A stretch of DNA of 64,000 bases from Psychrobacter jeotgali (GTDB lineage Bacteria; Pseudomonadota; Gammaproteobacteria; Pseudomonadales; Moraxellaceae), in NCBI RefSeq assembly GCF_904846315.1, contig NZ_CAJHAF010000001.1, positions 2,480,001 through 2,544,000 of the forward strand, given 5' to 3'. The translations under genes were made by a program, and so were the position numbers. Positions 36,792 through 46,495 of the stretch are shown piece after piece. Each line of letters starts with the position of its first letter. The stretch's first letter is position 1. Below the pieces are notes generated by a model, which was not told where the DNA came from, did not search any database, and saw nothing but the letters and a program-made list of their open reading frames with translations.

Positions 36792-38992
36792 TAGCCAACC
36801 TCTTGTGTGTTTTGATCATTAGCGGCCCTATGGTCTGCAGCGTTGTCAAAGCCGCTATGACGTAGTAGTGCATCGATGCTGGCACTGCGACCACGGAATC
36901 TCTCAAAGTTAGTCTTAGCAGGCAGGCTACCACCAACTGATAAGATAGTCTCTCGAAACGCTTTACCTGTTACTGGGTTAAAGATACCTTCTTCCTCAAA
37001 TTTACTAAAGGCATCGGCGGATAATAACTCCGCCCATTTATATGAATAATATCCTGCAGCATAACCGCCGGCAAAGATATGACTAAAGCCATTAGCAAAG
37101 CGATTATAGTCGGGCGTTGGCATCAGGGCGACATCTTGGCGGACTTCATCCAAAGTAGCTAGGATGCCCTGATAGTCAAGCGCTGGGGTATGCGCATGAA
37201 TAAGCAGATCAAATAAAGCAAACTCGATTTGACGTAAAGTCTGCATACCGCTTTGGAAGTTTTTGGCGGCAAGTAAAGCATCAAGCTTGTCTTTAGGTAA
37301 AGGCTCACCGGTTTCGACATGGCTACTTATAAGCGCAATGCCTTCAGCATCCCACGCCCAGTTTTCCATAAATTGGCTGGGCAGCTCAACGGCGTCCCAT
37401 TCAACGCCATTAACGCCAGCGACGTCACCAACGCTCACTTGGGTTAGCAGATGATGCAGACCGTGCCCAAACTCATGAAACAAGGTTAATACTTCGTTAT
37501 GAGTGAGTAAGCTGGGTTTACCGTCTAAGGCTGGGGTGAAGTTGCCCACCATAAAGCAGACGGGTAACTGCTCATAGCCTTCTGTATCATGGCGATAGCG
37601 TGCCTGAAAGCCGCTCATCCAAGCGCCGCCGCGTTTACCACTGCGCGCAAATAAGTCAAAGTAAAAACCACCGATTAGACTGTCATCGCTATCAAATAAT
37701 TGATAAAAGCGTACGTCGTCATGCCAGCTTGAAACTGAATTATCATTAGCCTCTTTACTAGAAGTCTTTTGCTCTTTGACCTTGATATCGTATAAACGCT
37801 CAACAATGGCAAATAGCCCATCGATAACTTTTGGCAATGGAAAATAAGGACGGATTTCTTCTTGTGATAAGCTGAATTTGCTTTGTTTTATTTTTTCAGC
37901 AAGATAAGCATTATCCCAAGGTTGCAGCTCAGCTATATCATAGTCTTTTGCGCATTGTTGCAGCTGCGCTAAGTCTTCTTTCGCTGTTGGCGTAGCTTGT
38001 TCAGCCAGATTACGTAAAAAGCTTTCAACCTCCGAGACACTGTCCGCCATCTTGGTAGATAACGATACCTCAGCATAATTCTCAAAACCTAATAGCTGGG
38101 CTTTTTGTTCACGCAGCTCTAAGATAGCGCTCATGATTTCAGCGTTGTTCAACGGCTCACCTTTACTATTGGTATGAGCATCAAACTCTGATGCTCGAGT
38201 GACAAAAGCGCGGTATAAGGTTTCTCGTAGCTCACGATTATCAGCGTAAGTCATCACGGCTAGATAGACTGGAATATTTAAGGTTGCGACGTAATAAGGC
38301 GTAGGCAAGGCATCAACCTGGTCTTGGGTAAGCTTAGCGTCTTTAAGCTGACACTCTTTATATTGCTCACCGGCGTCTGCTAGTAATGCTAAGCCACTTT
38401 CAGTCAAACCAGCCAACTGTTCTGGCTTTAGAGGTAAGTTAAAAGCTTGAGTGGCATCCAATATATTGTCTGAAAAAGTCGCTGACAAGGTCGATAGTTG
38501 ACTCTGAATAGCAGCAAACTTATCTTGTTCAGATTTTGGCAAGGCGACGCCAGAGAGCTCAAAGCTCTGTATAGCCAGCTCAATCGCTCGCGCTCGTGCA
38601 GGCTCAAGCTGAGCAAAAAAGTCCTCATTATTCACAATCGCTTGATAACGACTAAAGAGCGGCTGATGTTGACCGACACGAGTGCTATAGGCAGACAATG
38701 TAGGCAATAGCTCGTGATGAACATGGCGAATATCATCATTGTTCATTACACTATTGAGGTGTGAAATAATGCCCCAACTGCGATCAAGCGCTAAATTAAT
38801 ATGATCAAATGCCATTATATCTGCCAGCGCTTGCTCAGCATCTATAGAGCCATCATTAGTATCTGTAGATGAAGACATTTTATCTAAAAAGGTGCTGGCT
38901 TGCTCGATAGCCGTAAGCACTTGAGTTTGTAAGTCACTAGGATTTGCAGCTGCAAAATCAACCAGATGTAGATTTGATTCAAGAGTAGTCAT
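36791..38992 (-). CDS. prlC: Oligopeptidase A (M3 metallopeptidase)
   Basis: Zinc endopeptidase that degrades oligopeptides and cleaved signal peptides in the cytosol. The active site TLFHEFGHGLHHLL carries HExxH, with the third ligand (Glu) in the downstream GVEWDAVELPSQFMENW region. I start at ATG 38992 (MTTLESNLHLVDF), giving 733 residues; the frame is open upstream to 39169, but that stretch encodes a Leu/Ser/Cys-rich tail unlike the family. E. coli PrlC is 680 residues. It shares a TAATG overlap with yheV. Confidence 0.94.
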   Translation of the reverse strand: MTTLESNLHLVDFAAANPSDLQTQVLTAIEQASTFLDKMSSSTDTNDGSIDAEQALADIMAFDHINLALDRSWGIISHLNSVMNNDDIRHVHHELLPTLSAYSTRVGQHQPLFSRYQAIVNNEDFFAQLEPARARAIELAIQSFELSGVALPKSEQDKFAAIQSQLSTLSATFSDNILDATQAFNLPLKPEQLAGLTESGLALLADAGEQYKECQLKDAKLTQDQVDALPTPYYVATLNIPVYLAVMTYADNRELRETLYRAFVTRASEFDAHTNSKGEPLNNAEIMSAILELREQKAQLLGFENYAEVSLSTKMADSVSEVESFLRNLAEQATPTAKEDLAQLQQCAKDYDIAELQPWDNAYLAEKIKQSKFSLSQEEIRPYFPLPKVIDGLFAIVERLYDIKVKEQKTSSKEANDNSVSSWHDDVRFYQLFDSDDSLIGGFYFDLFARSGKRGGAWMSGFQARYRHDTEGYEQLPVCFMVGNFTPALDGKPSLLTHNEVLTLFHEFGHGLHHLLTQVSVGDVAGVNGVEWDAVELPSQFMENWAWDAEGIALISSHVETGEPLPKDKLDALLAAKNFQSGMQTLRQIEFALFDLLIHAHTPALDYQGILATLDEVRQDVALMPTPDYNRFANGFSHIFAGGYAAGYYSYKWAELLSADAFSKFEEEGIFNPVTGKAFRETILSVGGSLPAKTNFERFRGRSASIDALLRHSGFDNAADHRAANDQNTQEVG

Positions 38993-39474
38993 AAAGATAT
39001 CCATAGTCGTGAATGGCAAATTATTATGTATTAAATTATTGTCCAAGAATAAAGGCAGACAAAGTCTCAATGTTAAGCACAAGGTTAGGCACAATGAAAA
39101 ACTCAAGCTTAACGAATTTGCTGCAAGTTCTATAAAAGATGGGTCTGCTTTGATACAAATACAAGCCAAGTTCCGTTAGTAATACTCAATAATAGAGATT
39201 AGTAATTATATTCTGTAGACTATCAGCAGCGGGTTATTATTATAGATAGAATCAAAAATCCCACTCACTATCTTCTTTTGCTACGCTTACAAAGCGCTAT
39301 CATTTGCTTGCAAAGCAACCATACAGCTTTTGGAGTATAACTGTTATTATAATAATAATAAGAACAGTCATGCAGGTCTTAATAAGCATGGCGATTAATA
39401 AAGGCTTTTTTTATTATATTATTTTTGTATTATATTAAAAGTCAGTTAGAGTAAAACAAATTAAGGAGAATTAT
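38993..39474. other. Divergent region between prlC and the Balon-type gene
   Basis: About 480 bp, AT-rich, holding the promoters of both genes. Near the Balon-type start there is TATTATATT and a strong ribosome site AAGGAG (39463-39468). A small palindrome TTGCTTGCAAAGCAA lies at about 39305-39320. No RNA gene recognised. Confidence 0.45.
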
Positions 39475-40587
39475 ATGAAAGCAACGCTTAAGAGTTTACG
39501 TGAGACCAAAGCTAATCCAGCGGTAAGTATCTTTGTTAAAACTCATCGTGAGCATCCTGCCAACGATCAAGATCCAATCGCTTTAAAAAACCAATTAAAA
39601 GTAGCTGAAGAGCGTATAACCAACGAGTATGATAAGCGTACCGCTACTACTATTTTAGAAAGTATCCATGAAAAAACTAAAGATTTAGATCATAACTATA
39701 ATCTGGATACATTGGCTATTTTTGCTAGTACTGATGATGTAAAAGTCGTGCGTATGCCAATTGATACTACTGAGCGCGTAGTCATTTCAGATCGTTTTGC
39801 TACTCGTGACTTGGTACGTGATATGGCAAGTGCTGTCCACTACTATACCGTAGTGCTAACTCGCGATATGGCTCGCCTGATTGAAGCTTCTAATGATCGC
39901 GTTATTAAAGAGTATGATCAGCACGATGATGCGCAGAATAATATGGAAAATATCGCTTTTCCTATTGAAAATAATAGCTTATATACTACCGGTGATGCAG
40001 GTTCTGACCGCTCAGCCAATAAAGAGGACAGTTACTTAAATGAATTCTTTAACCAAGTAGATAAAAGCGTTCAAGAGTTGTGGGGTGAGCATAGATTGCC
40101 GCTGGTTGTCGTTGGTGATGCTCGTAATATCAGTTATTACCAAGCCGTTTGTGACCGTCCAGACAATATCATAGCTACCGTTTCAAACTTAACTTATTTA
40201 GAAGATGGTAGTGCCCAGCATATCATTGATGGGGTGCAAGAAGCGGTAGAAGGTTATCGTACTTCACTACATGAGTCTGCACTTAGTGAAATCGAAAAAG
40301 CACGTGGTACAGATATGTTACGTACTGACTTGCAAGAAGTATATCGTGCTGCTTTCCAAGGTGCCGGTGAAACACTCTATGTTCGCCGTGGTTATATGCA
40401 GCCTGCTAAGATCGATGAAAAAGCGCAAACGTTGGCTTTTGCTGATGATCCAGCCGCTGACGGTGTAACCGATGATGCGATTGGCGAGATCATTGAGCAT
40501 GTCATGCACAATGGTGGTGAAGTTGTCTTTATGCCACAAGAGATTATGAGTGAAGATCAACCAATTGCTCTAGTTACTCGCTATTAA
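39475..40587 (+). CDS. Balon-type ribosome hibernation factor (baeRF family, eRF1/Pelota-like)
   Basis: 370 residues. By overall sequence it belongs to the bacterial homologues of archaeal/eukaryotic release factor 1 (baeRF), and resembles Balon, the hibernation factor from Psychrobacter urativorans that binds the ribosomal A site together with EF-Tu (established in the literature; the match here is by recognition). Three parts are visible: an N-terminal domain (about 1-140; LRETKANPAVSIFVKTHREH), a middle domain (about 145-265; ENNSLYTTGDAGSDRSANKE then LPLVVVGDARNISYYQAV) and a C-terminal L7Ae-like domain (about 280-370). There is no GGQ anywhere, so it cannot hydrolyse peptidyl-tRNA like a release factor. 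AAGGAG ribosome site; monocistronic with its own terminator. Confidence 0.85.
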   Translation: MKATLKSLRETKANPAVSIFVKTHREHPANDQDPIALKNQLKVAEERITNEYDKRTATTILESIHEKTKDLDHNYNLDTLAIFASTDDVKVVRMPIDTTERVVISDRFATRDLVRDMASAVHYYTVVLTRDMARLIEASNDRVIKEYDQHDDAQNNMENIAFPIENNSLYTTGDAGSDRSANKEDSYLNEFFNQVDKSVQELWGEHRLPLVVVGDARNISYYQAVCDRPDNIIATVSNLTYLEDGSAQHIIDGVQEAVEGYRTSLHESALSEIEKARGTDMLRTDLQEVYRAAFQGAGETLYVRRGYMQPAKIDEKAQTLAFADDPAADGVTDDAIGEIIEHVMHNGGEVVFMPQEIMSEDQPIALVTRY

Positions 40588-40627
40588 TTATTAGCATAAC
40601 CACAGTGACACATGAGTAGACAATAAG

Positions 40628-40660
40628 AGCATTGGTTCGTCATGAGCCAATGCTTTTTTT
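40628..40660 (+). terminator. Intrinsic terminator after the Balon-type gene
   Basis: AGCATTGGTTC / GAGCCAATGCT stem, five-base loop, seven T. Confidence 0.92.
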
Positions 40661-40792
40661 ATCAGCCAAACCCTATTATAGTTGCCAATCATACATCAAG
40701 ATCATTACGATACTGGCTATCAATAGCGACTATCATGTGTTTAGATAGCTTTTATATTGACTCTTTCTAACCCTCAGTGAATTACTAAATTT

Positions 40793-41551
40793 ATGACTAA
40801 TACCACCTCTTTTGTTTTAACCAGCTATAACATTCATAAGGGCATGTCGCCTATGAATCGCCGAGTAAAGATGCAAGGTATTGCAGAAGCGCTTGAAACT
40901 GTTGGCTCGGATGTGTTGTGTCTACAAGAAGTGCAAGGGCAACACCTAAGGCGCAATGTGCAATATAACGAGTATCCCGACCAATCGCAGCATGAGTGGT
41001 TTGGAGAATATTTGCAGCTCCAAGACAGTTATGGCAAAAATTCAGAATATGAGAATGGTCATCATGGTAATGCTGTTTTGAGTCGTTTTCCACTAGATCC
41101 CAAGCACAATGTAAATATCACCGTGAATAGGCTGGAGCAGCGGGGGGTTTTACATTGTGAAGTGCAGCCCATTGGCTGGGATGTGCCGGTGGTGATTCTA
41201 TGTGCACATTTAAATCTGTTTGAACGCGATCGTATTAAACAGTATCAGGCGATTACTGATTATGTAGAGAATGAAATTACACCTGATCAGCCACTAATAC
41301 TCGCGGGTGATTTTAATGATTGGAAAAAGATGTCTTGTGACAAACTAGCAGACAATTTAGATATGATAGAAGCTTTTAAACACTGTCACGGTAAGCTGTT
41401 ACCCACTTTTCCAGCTAAACTGCCGGTATTGAGCTTAGATCGAATTTATGTGCGTAATTTAGTGGTCGAAGACGCTTGGGTGCATAACGGCAAGCCCTGG
41501 TCAACACTCTCAGATCATCTGCCTCTCAGTGCGAAGCTGGCTTTGGCTTAA
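40793..41551 (+). CDS. Endonuclease/exonuclease/phosphatase-family protein (YbhP-like)
   Basis: 252 residues of the EEP superfamily, Mg-dependent phosphodiesterases or nucleases. Motifs: TSYNIHKGMSPMNRR (metal site Asn), DVLCLQEVQGQ (metal-binding Glu), VILCAHLNLF (His), ILAGDFNDWK (Asp-x-Asn), LSLDRIYV and LSDHLPLSAKL (catalytic Asp-His). The substrate cannot be told; YbhP, its nearest E. coli type, is uncharacterised. No signal peptide. It stands alone with a 130-bp gap before the oxidoreductase gene. Confidence 0.85.
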   Translation: MTNTTSFVLTSYNIHKGMSPMNRRVKMQGIAEALETVGSDVLCLQEVQGQHLRRNVQYNEYPDQSQHEWFGEYLQLQDSYGKNSEYENGHHGNAVLSRFPLDPKHNVNITVNRLEQRGVLHCEVQPIGWDVPVVILCAHLNLFERDRIKQYQAITDYVENEITPDQPLILAGDFNDWKKMSCDKLADNLDMIEAFKHCHGKLLPTFPAKLPVLSLDRIYVRNLVVEDAWVHNGKPWSTLSDHLPLSAKLALA

Positions 41552-41684
41552 TATCTAAAGTGAAGGAAAGGTGCGCAAAAATATAATAATGCAGCTACTG
41601 GATAGGCTGCAAGATAATTCTATAAAGCAGAACTATAAAAAATCCATAGAAGTAGTAAGTAAAAAAGTATAAGGAGATCAAACC

Positions 41685-42689
41685 ATGACTAATAATACTA
41701 ATGAACAACTACCAACCACTCAGCACGCTGTAGTCATCCGTGAATTCGGCGGGCCGGAGGTTATGAGTTATGAAGGCGAGGTCGAAATGCCAACGCTTGA
41801 TCAGGATCAAGTATTGGTAAAAGTAGCTTATGCTGGCATCAATCCTGTCGAATATAAAACCCGCCAAGGAAAAGGCTGGGGCGCTGATTTGATCCAGAAA
41901 AACAACTTTGATCAAAATAAACCCGCTATTTTAGGCTTTGATGTGGCAGGCACGGTGGTCAAAAGTAATAGTAATAAGTTTAAAACTGATGACCAAGTGG
42001 CAGCGCTTAGCTTTGATGGTGGCAGTTATGCTGAGTATGTGGCGGTCGATGCCAAGCTATTAGCAAAAGTACCCGAAAATCTCACGTTAGAACAAGCAGG
42101 TGCCCTTCCTTGTGTGGGTCAAACGGCACTCCAGTTTGTAGATTTTGCAGCTATTGAAAAAGGCGATCACGTAGTTATGAACGCTCCAGCAGGCGGTGTT
42201 GGTCAATTGGTGATTCAATTGCTGATGGAAAAAGTAGCCATAGACGATATCAAAGTCAGCGTTATTTGCTCGCCTGATAAGTACGATAAGCTAGACAAAT
42301 TTATAGATAAAAGTAAGTTATCAGGTTGGATTGATTATACTAAAGATGAAGAATTCCCTGATTTGCAAGCGGATGTGCTACTGGATTTGGTCGGCGACGA
42401 TGCCGGTGTACGTGCGCTTAGCCTGTTAAAGTCAAATGGTCGTGTATTGGTGCTACCCTCAATTTGGGTGGATAAGCTCAAAGAGGCGGGCGCTAATAAG
42501 GATCTTAAAGTAGAAGGCTTTAGGGTTGAGCGTAGTGGTCAATCTATGGCAGAGGTTTTACGGAAAGTCGCTGATGGCAAACTTAAATTGCATATCCAGC
42601 AAACCTTTCCTTTAGCCGAAGCCGCTGCTGCCCATACCGAACTGCAAAAAGGCAGCACGTTTGGCAAGATAGTTTTAAAAGTTAGCTAA
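41685..42689 (+). CDS. NADP-dependent medium-chain oxidoreductase (quinone oxidoreductase-like)
   Basis: 334 residues. N-terminal GroES-like domain (HAVVIREFGGPEVMSYEGEV, then VKVAYAGINPVEYKTRQG) and a Rossmann domain with VVMNAPAGGVGQLVIQLL (AxxGGVG NADPH loop, about 165-182). No zinc ligands of the alcohol dehydrogenase type, which is typical of the QOR/zeta-crystallin branch. It likely reduces quinones or enals. It starts MTNNTNEQLPTTQHAV with an AAGGAGATCAAACC ribosome site and converges on the alkB-like gene with only about 11 bp between the two stops. Confidence 0.85.
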   Translation: MTNNTNEQLPTTQHAVVIREFGGPEVMSYEGEVEMPTLDQDQVLVKVAYAGINPVEYKTRQGKGWGADLIQKNNFDQNKPAILGFDVAGTVVKSNSNKFKTDDQVAALSFDGGSYAEYVAVDAKLLAKVPENLTLEQAGALPCVGQTALQFVDFAAIEKGDHVVMNAPAGGVGQLVIQLLMEKVAIDDIKVSVICSPDKYDKLDKFIDKSKLSGWIDYTKDEEFPDLQADVLLDLVGDDAGVRALSLLKSNGRVLVLPSIWVDKLKEAGANKDLKVEGFRVERSGQSMAEVLRKVADGKLKLHIQQTFPLAEAAAAHTELQKGSTFGKIVLKVS

Positions 42690-42700
42690 GGTAAATGGGA

Positions 42701-43330
42701 TTAGACAGTTAGCATCTGCCGAAAGGTAAGGCTGATTCGGCCTTGGTTGACTTTAGCGGTCTTGGTGATGGTGTGTTTCCAAAAACTTTGGGTCACGCCA
42801 TGCATGACGATAAGTTGACCTGACTCAAGATAAAGCTCGACTTTATCTTGAGTTTTTTTATGCTTAAAGACAAATTTACGGGTAGCACCCAGAGATAAAG
42901 AGGCGATAATCGGCTGTTCGCCTAATTCCTTTTCATCATCGGCATGATAGCCCATGCCTTCGCTTCCTGAAGGATAATAATTCAATAAACAGGAATTAAA
43001 ATCAGCAGTAATACCGATATTTGAGAGTTTTTGCTCGACAACCTGTTTCACGTGAAACACAGTATCTGACCATGGAATGGCTTGGCGTGAATGACCCGAG
43101 TAATAATAGCTAAGGTCATCAGCACCCATCCATACGATTTGACGTTTGGTCACATGAGTTTTGCCAAATAAGGTGACGATATCAGGCTGCCAAGGAAGCT
43201 GACATAGCAAAGCTTGATAAAGGTTTGTAGAGTCATCGATGATAACTCCTAAATCATTTACTTCGCCGTCATAGGGCATTAAATTGTCAGTCGGCTTAGG
43301 AGCAAAAAGGTCAGTCATAATAAAGTTCAC
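42701..43330 (-). CDS. AlkB-like alpha-ketoglutarate-dependent dioxygenase
   Basis: 209 residues. Fe(II)/2-oxoglutarate dioxygenase fold with the HxD motif in NYYPSGSEGMGYHADDE, the distal His in FWKHTITK, and the 2-oxoglutarate Arg pair in RISLTFRQM. The layout resembles ALKBH2/3-type DNA demethylases, which remove alkyl groups from N1-adenine and N3-cytosine. The GTG start at 43330 overlaps the hydrolase stop (GTGA), so coupling is likely; an in-frame ATG at 43318 is an alternative. Confidence 0.86.
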   Translation of the reverse strand: MNFIMTDLFAPKPTDNLMPYDGEVNDLGVIIDDSTNLYQALLCQLPWQPDIVTLFGKTHVTKRQIVWMGADDLSYYYSGHSRQAIPWSDTVFHVKQVVEQKLSNIGITADFNSCLLNYYPSGSEGMGYHADDEKELGEQPIIASLSLGATRKFVFKHKKTQDKVELYLESGQLIVMHGVTQSFWKHTITKTAKVNQGRISLTFRQMLTV

Positions 43331-44229
43331 AGGCTGTGGTGATACAGCTTATGAATAATATTAGCGCATTGTTTGGGTGCTTCCATCGGTAGTAAATGAC
43401 CATAGTCGGACAAGGTTATGAGACGATTACTCGGTACAACCCCTTGCCAGCTACGGCGTACTTTAACGCTATTGAACACCGAGGGCTTACCCAGTACTAG
43501 CGTATAAGGCAGGTTAGTTTTATTAAGCTGTTTTAGAGCATTAGTGATATAAGGGGTGCCAAAATAGCTGGCTAACTCAAATTCAGGTTCAAATAACAGG
43601 GAGTAGCGACCCTCATCTTTTTTAACTAAGCTGTTGTTTGCAAAGGTATATAAATGCTCATCACTGATACGCCTAAAAGCACGCAGTTTGCGCAAATACT
43701 TATAATAATCGTCAACACTATCCCAATTGATTTGTTTGTTGCGTGTACTTTTAAAAGGTTCTTGGGTCATCAACAGGCTCCGCGGTGTATTACCATATAC
43801 AAATGCTTGGGCTTTGGTAAAGGTGACAGGATCAATTAGATACAGCTGCGAAAACAAATCAGGACGTTTAGCCGCTGCTATAGCTGTAGCACTTGCGCCT
43901 TGAGAATGACCAATACCAATGACGGGTTTGTCTTGCGTCTGCTCTAAAAATTCAATCAGCGTATCTGCATCTTGCTTGCGGGTCATGATTTTATCGGTTG
44001 GCTTGTCATACCAGTAGCCGCGCATAGCTAGAGAGCTAAGCTGCATCTCCGCTGCCAACTCCTTTAATAAAGGCTCGTAAGTACCGACGGTAAAACCGTT
44101 ACCGCCATAAAAATGTGCAGGCGGATTTTTGCTCTCGCTACCAGTATCAGTATCTTCAATTAAGCTTGATAAGTCATAATAACGGGCTTGTTTGTCATTA
44201 ATAATGATACTTTTTGCCAAGTCTTCCAT
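43327..44229 (-). CDS. Alpha/beta hydrolase
   Basis: 300 residues with the hydrolase fold. Oxyanion-hole loop HFYGGNGFTVGTY (about 38-50), nucleophile elbow GIGHSQGASATAIAAAKRPD (Ser in GHSQG) and C-terminal His in LSDYGHLLPMEAP. Substrate unknown. It overlaps the alkB-like gene by 4 bp and both may be one unit, although no functional link is obvious. AAAAGGAAGG ribosome-like site upstream. Confidence 0.82.
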   Translation of the reverse strand: MEDLAKSIIINDKQARYYDLSSLIEDTDTGSESKNPPAHFYGGNGFTVGTYEPLLKELAAEMQLSSLAMRGYWYDKPTDKIMTRKQDADTLIEFLEQTQDKPVIGIGHSQGASATAIAAAKRPDLFSQLYLIDPVTFTKAQAFVYGNTPRSLLMTQEPFKSTRNKQINWDSVDDYYKYLRKLRAFRRISDEHLYTFANNSLVKKDEGRYSLLFEPEFELASYFGTPYITNALKQLNKTNLPYTLVLGKPSVFNSVKVRRSWQGVVPSNRLITLSDYGHLLPMEAPKQCANIIHKLYHHSL

Positions 44230-44263
44230 GATAATAGAACCTTCCTTTTCTAATGTTATAGAA

Positions 44264-46183
44264 CTATTCAGAATCCCCTAAGAATCCACCACTTTGACGC
44301 CGCCACAAGCCAGCATAAACCCCTTTTAGTGCTAGCAGCTCTTCATGACTGCCTTGCTCAATAATTCGACCTTGATCCATAACTACCAGTCTATCAAGGG
44401 CGGCAATGGTTGAGAGCCGGTGAGCGATAGCAATGACCGTTTTGCCAGTCATAATATCATTTAGGCTCTCGGTAATAGCGTATTCAATTTCAGAGTCCAG
44501 CGCACTGGTGGCTTCGTCCAATAGTAGAATAGGGGCGTTTTTTAGCATAACTCTTGAGATGGCTATACGTTGACGTTGACCACCAGATAGCTTGACTCCG
44601 CGCTCACCCACTTGGGTATCAAGCCCAGTATTACCCTTATCGTCATATAAATCTTTGATAAAGTCCCAAGCCTGCGCTTGCTTGGTGGCATGGATAATCT
44701 CCTCATCAGTGGCATCAGGACGACCATAAGCAATATTTTCACGCACGGTGCGATGTAGCAGTGAAGTGTCTTGGGTCACCATACCAATTTGCTGACGTAG
44801 AGAGTCTTGAGTGACCTCGTCAATGGCTTGACCATCGATATATATTTTACCTTTATCGACATCAAAGAAACGCAGCAATAGATTTACCAAAGTTGATTTG
44901 CCAGCGCCTGAGCGTCCAACTAAACCAATCTTTTCACCCGGTTTGATATCTAGATAAAAGTTATCTAATAGCTTGACGGATAAAGGATTAAGCGCCGTTT
45001 GATCAATATTAACCTCATCGATTTTCTCGCCCTCTAAACTATCCGCATCCTGTTCGTTCTCGTAGCTAAAATCAACGTGGTCAAAGACGATATGCCCATC
45101 GGTAACTTCTAACGCAGACGCATTGGGCTTATCAACGATAGTTTGCGGTGCCGATAGTGTACGCATACCATCTTGAACGGTCCCGATGCTCTCGAATAGG
45201 CTAGCGGTTTGCCACATAATCCAGCGAGTCAGACCATTTAAACGCAGCGCCATAGCAGTGGCAGCAGCAATAGCACCCACGCCTACAGCGCCTTGTTGCC
45301 ATAGATACAGACCAATACCCGCTGTACCACTGACTAAGATAACGCTAATCATATGCGTACAAATCTCAAGGCGGCTGACCCAGCGCATTTGCGCATGCAC
45401 GGTTCCCAAAAACTGTCCCATGGCATTTTTGGCATAACCGAGCTCGCGGCGTGAATGACTAAATAATTTAACCGTCATAATATTGGCGTAGGCATCCGTG
45501 ATACGCCCGACCATTAGCGCACGAGCATCGGCTTGTACAATAGCGGTACGTTTTAATTTAGGGATAAAAAACCATATTGCAAAAGCGACCAACACAAACC
45601 AAACCACAAAGGGAATGAGCAATAAGCTGTCTAAATTAAATAAAATAATACCAGTGGTTAAAAAGTAAACCGTCACATACATGAACATATCAGTGACGGT
45701 CATTACGGTATCTCGTACCGCTAAGGCGGTTTGCATGACCTTGGCGGATACCCGCCCGGAGAATTCATCTTGGTAAAACTGCATGGATTGTCCTAGCATG
45801 CGTTGATGAAAACGCCAGCGCATCTGCATAGGAAACACCCCTTGCAGGGTTTGGAAATGAATAAACGAAGATAAAGCAATCCAAAATGGACTCAAGATCA
45901 TTACCGCTAGCATCAGTAGCAGCATATCGCCTTTTTCGGCCCAAAGGGTTTCGGGAGTATAAATGCCCAGCCAGTCGACTATATTACCAATCCAAGCAAA
46001 CAGCATGGCCTCATAAATGCCTATACCGGCTGACAAAATCATGAACAACAGTAACCAGCCACGTAAGCCCTTAGTACATGCCCACAAAAACCTTAGCAAG
46101 CCATCACGAGGTGAGGGTAGCGGCATAGGGGTGCTGGGAAAAGCGGGCAGGCGGTTTTCAAAAAAACGAAATAGAGCATTCAT
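44264..46183 (-). CDS. ABC-type exporter, fused membrane and ATPase domains (MsbA-like)
   Basis: About 639 residues from ATG 46183 (MNALFRFFENRLPAF); the frame is open to a TTG at 46231, which I judge less likely. Six membrane helices lie in about 35-340. The nucleotide-binding domain has Walker A GLVGRSGAGKSTLVNLLLR, Q-loop GMVTQDTSLL, signature LSGGQRQRIAISR, Walker B PILLLDEATSALD and H-loop AIAHRLSTIAALD. The substrate is unknown; lipid, drug or peptide export are all possible. It is transcribed toward the hydrolase gene with a 34-bp gap. Confidence 0.88.
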   Translation of the reverse strand: MNALFRFFENRLPAFPSTPMPLPSPRDGLLRFLWACTKGLRGWLLLFMILSAGIGIYEAMLFAWIGNIVDWLGIYTPETLWAEKGDMLLLMLAVMILSPFWIALSSFIHFQTLQGVFPMQMRWRFHQRMLGQSMQFYQDEFSGRVSAKVMQTALAVRDTVMTVTDMFMYVTVYFLTTGIILFNLDSLLLIPFVVWFVLVAFAIWFFIPKLKRTAIVQADARALMVGRITDAYANIMTVKLFSHSRRELGYAKNAMGQFLGTVHAQMRWVSRLEICTHMISVILVSGTAGIGLYLWQQGAVGVGAIAAATAMALRLNGLTRWIMWQTASLFESIGTVQDGMRTLSAPQTIVDKPNASALEVTDGHIVFDHVDFSYENEQDADSLEGEKIDEVNIDQTALNPLSVKLLDNFYLDIKPGEKIGLVGRSGAGKSTLVNLLLRFFDVDKGKIYIDGQAIDEVTQDSLRQQIGMVTQDTSLLHRTVRENIAYGRPDATDEEIIHATKQAQAWDFIKDLYDDKGNTGLDTQVGERGVKLSGGQRQRIAISRVMLKNAPILLLDEATSALDSEIEYAITESLNDIMTGKTVIAIAHRLSTIAALDRLVVMDQGRIIEQGSHEELLALKGVYAGLWRRQSGGFLGDSE

Positions 46184-46495
46184 AGGCAAAGATAAAATAT
46201 AATAGTAGTACGTTCTGATAATCGAAACCAATCGTTATCTTGGACTTTTACTTTTGTTATTAGGATGGCTGACTATTTTAACAAACTTCCTAATTATGGC
46301 TGCAGGCTAATTGTAATTTAACTATAGCCTAATCTTACTCCTAGCAGTGAGTAATCTAAATAATGCTCACGATACGCTTTAGTCGAAAGATATAGATTGC
46401 TGCTAACGAAATACTTTGTTACATTCCATAGTTTGTTTCATTTAATGATTGGATCTTGCTGGCTGTACTGCACTTATATTCAAGGATAGAAAACC
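46184..46495. other. Divergent region between the ABC exporter and EamA transporter
   Basis: About 310 bp, AT-rich, carrying promoters of both genes. No RNA gene, repeat or strong palindrome seen. Confidence 0.4.

Noticed and set aside
38993..39169. N-terminal extension of the prlC frame, looking like a signal peptide
   Set aside because: Leu/Ser/Cys-rich stretch unlike PrlC, which is cytosolic; the family N-terminus matches the ATG at 38992.
39300..39325. Palindrome TTGCTTGCAAAGCAA considered as a third copy of the dispersed repeat or an operator
   Set aside because: It shares no core with the two repeat copies and is too short to interpret.
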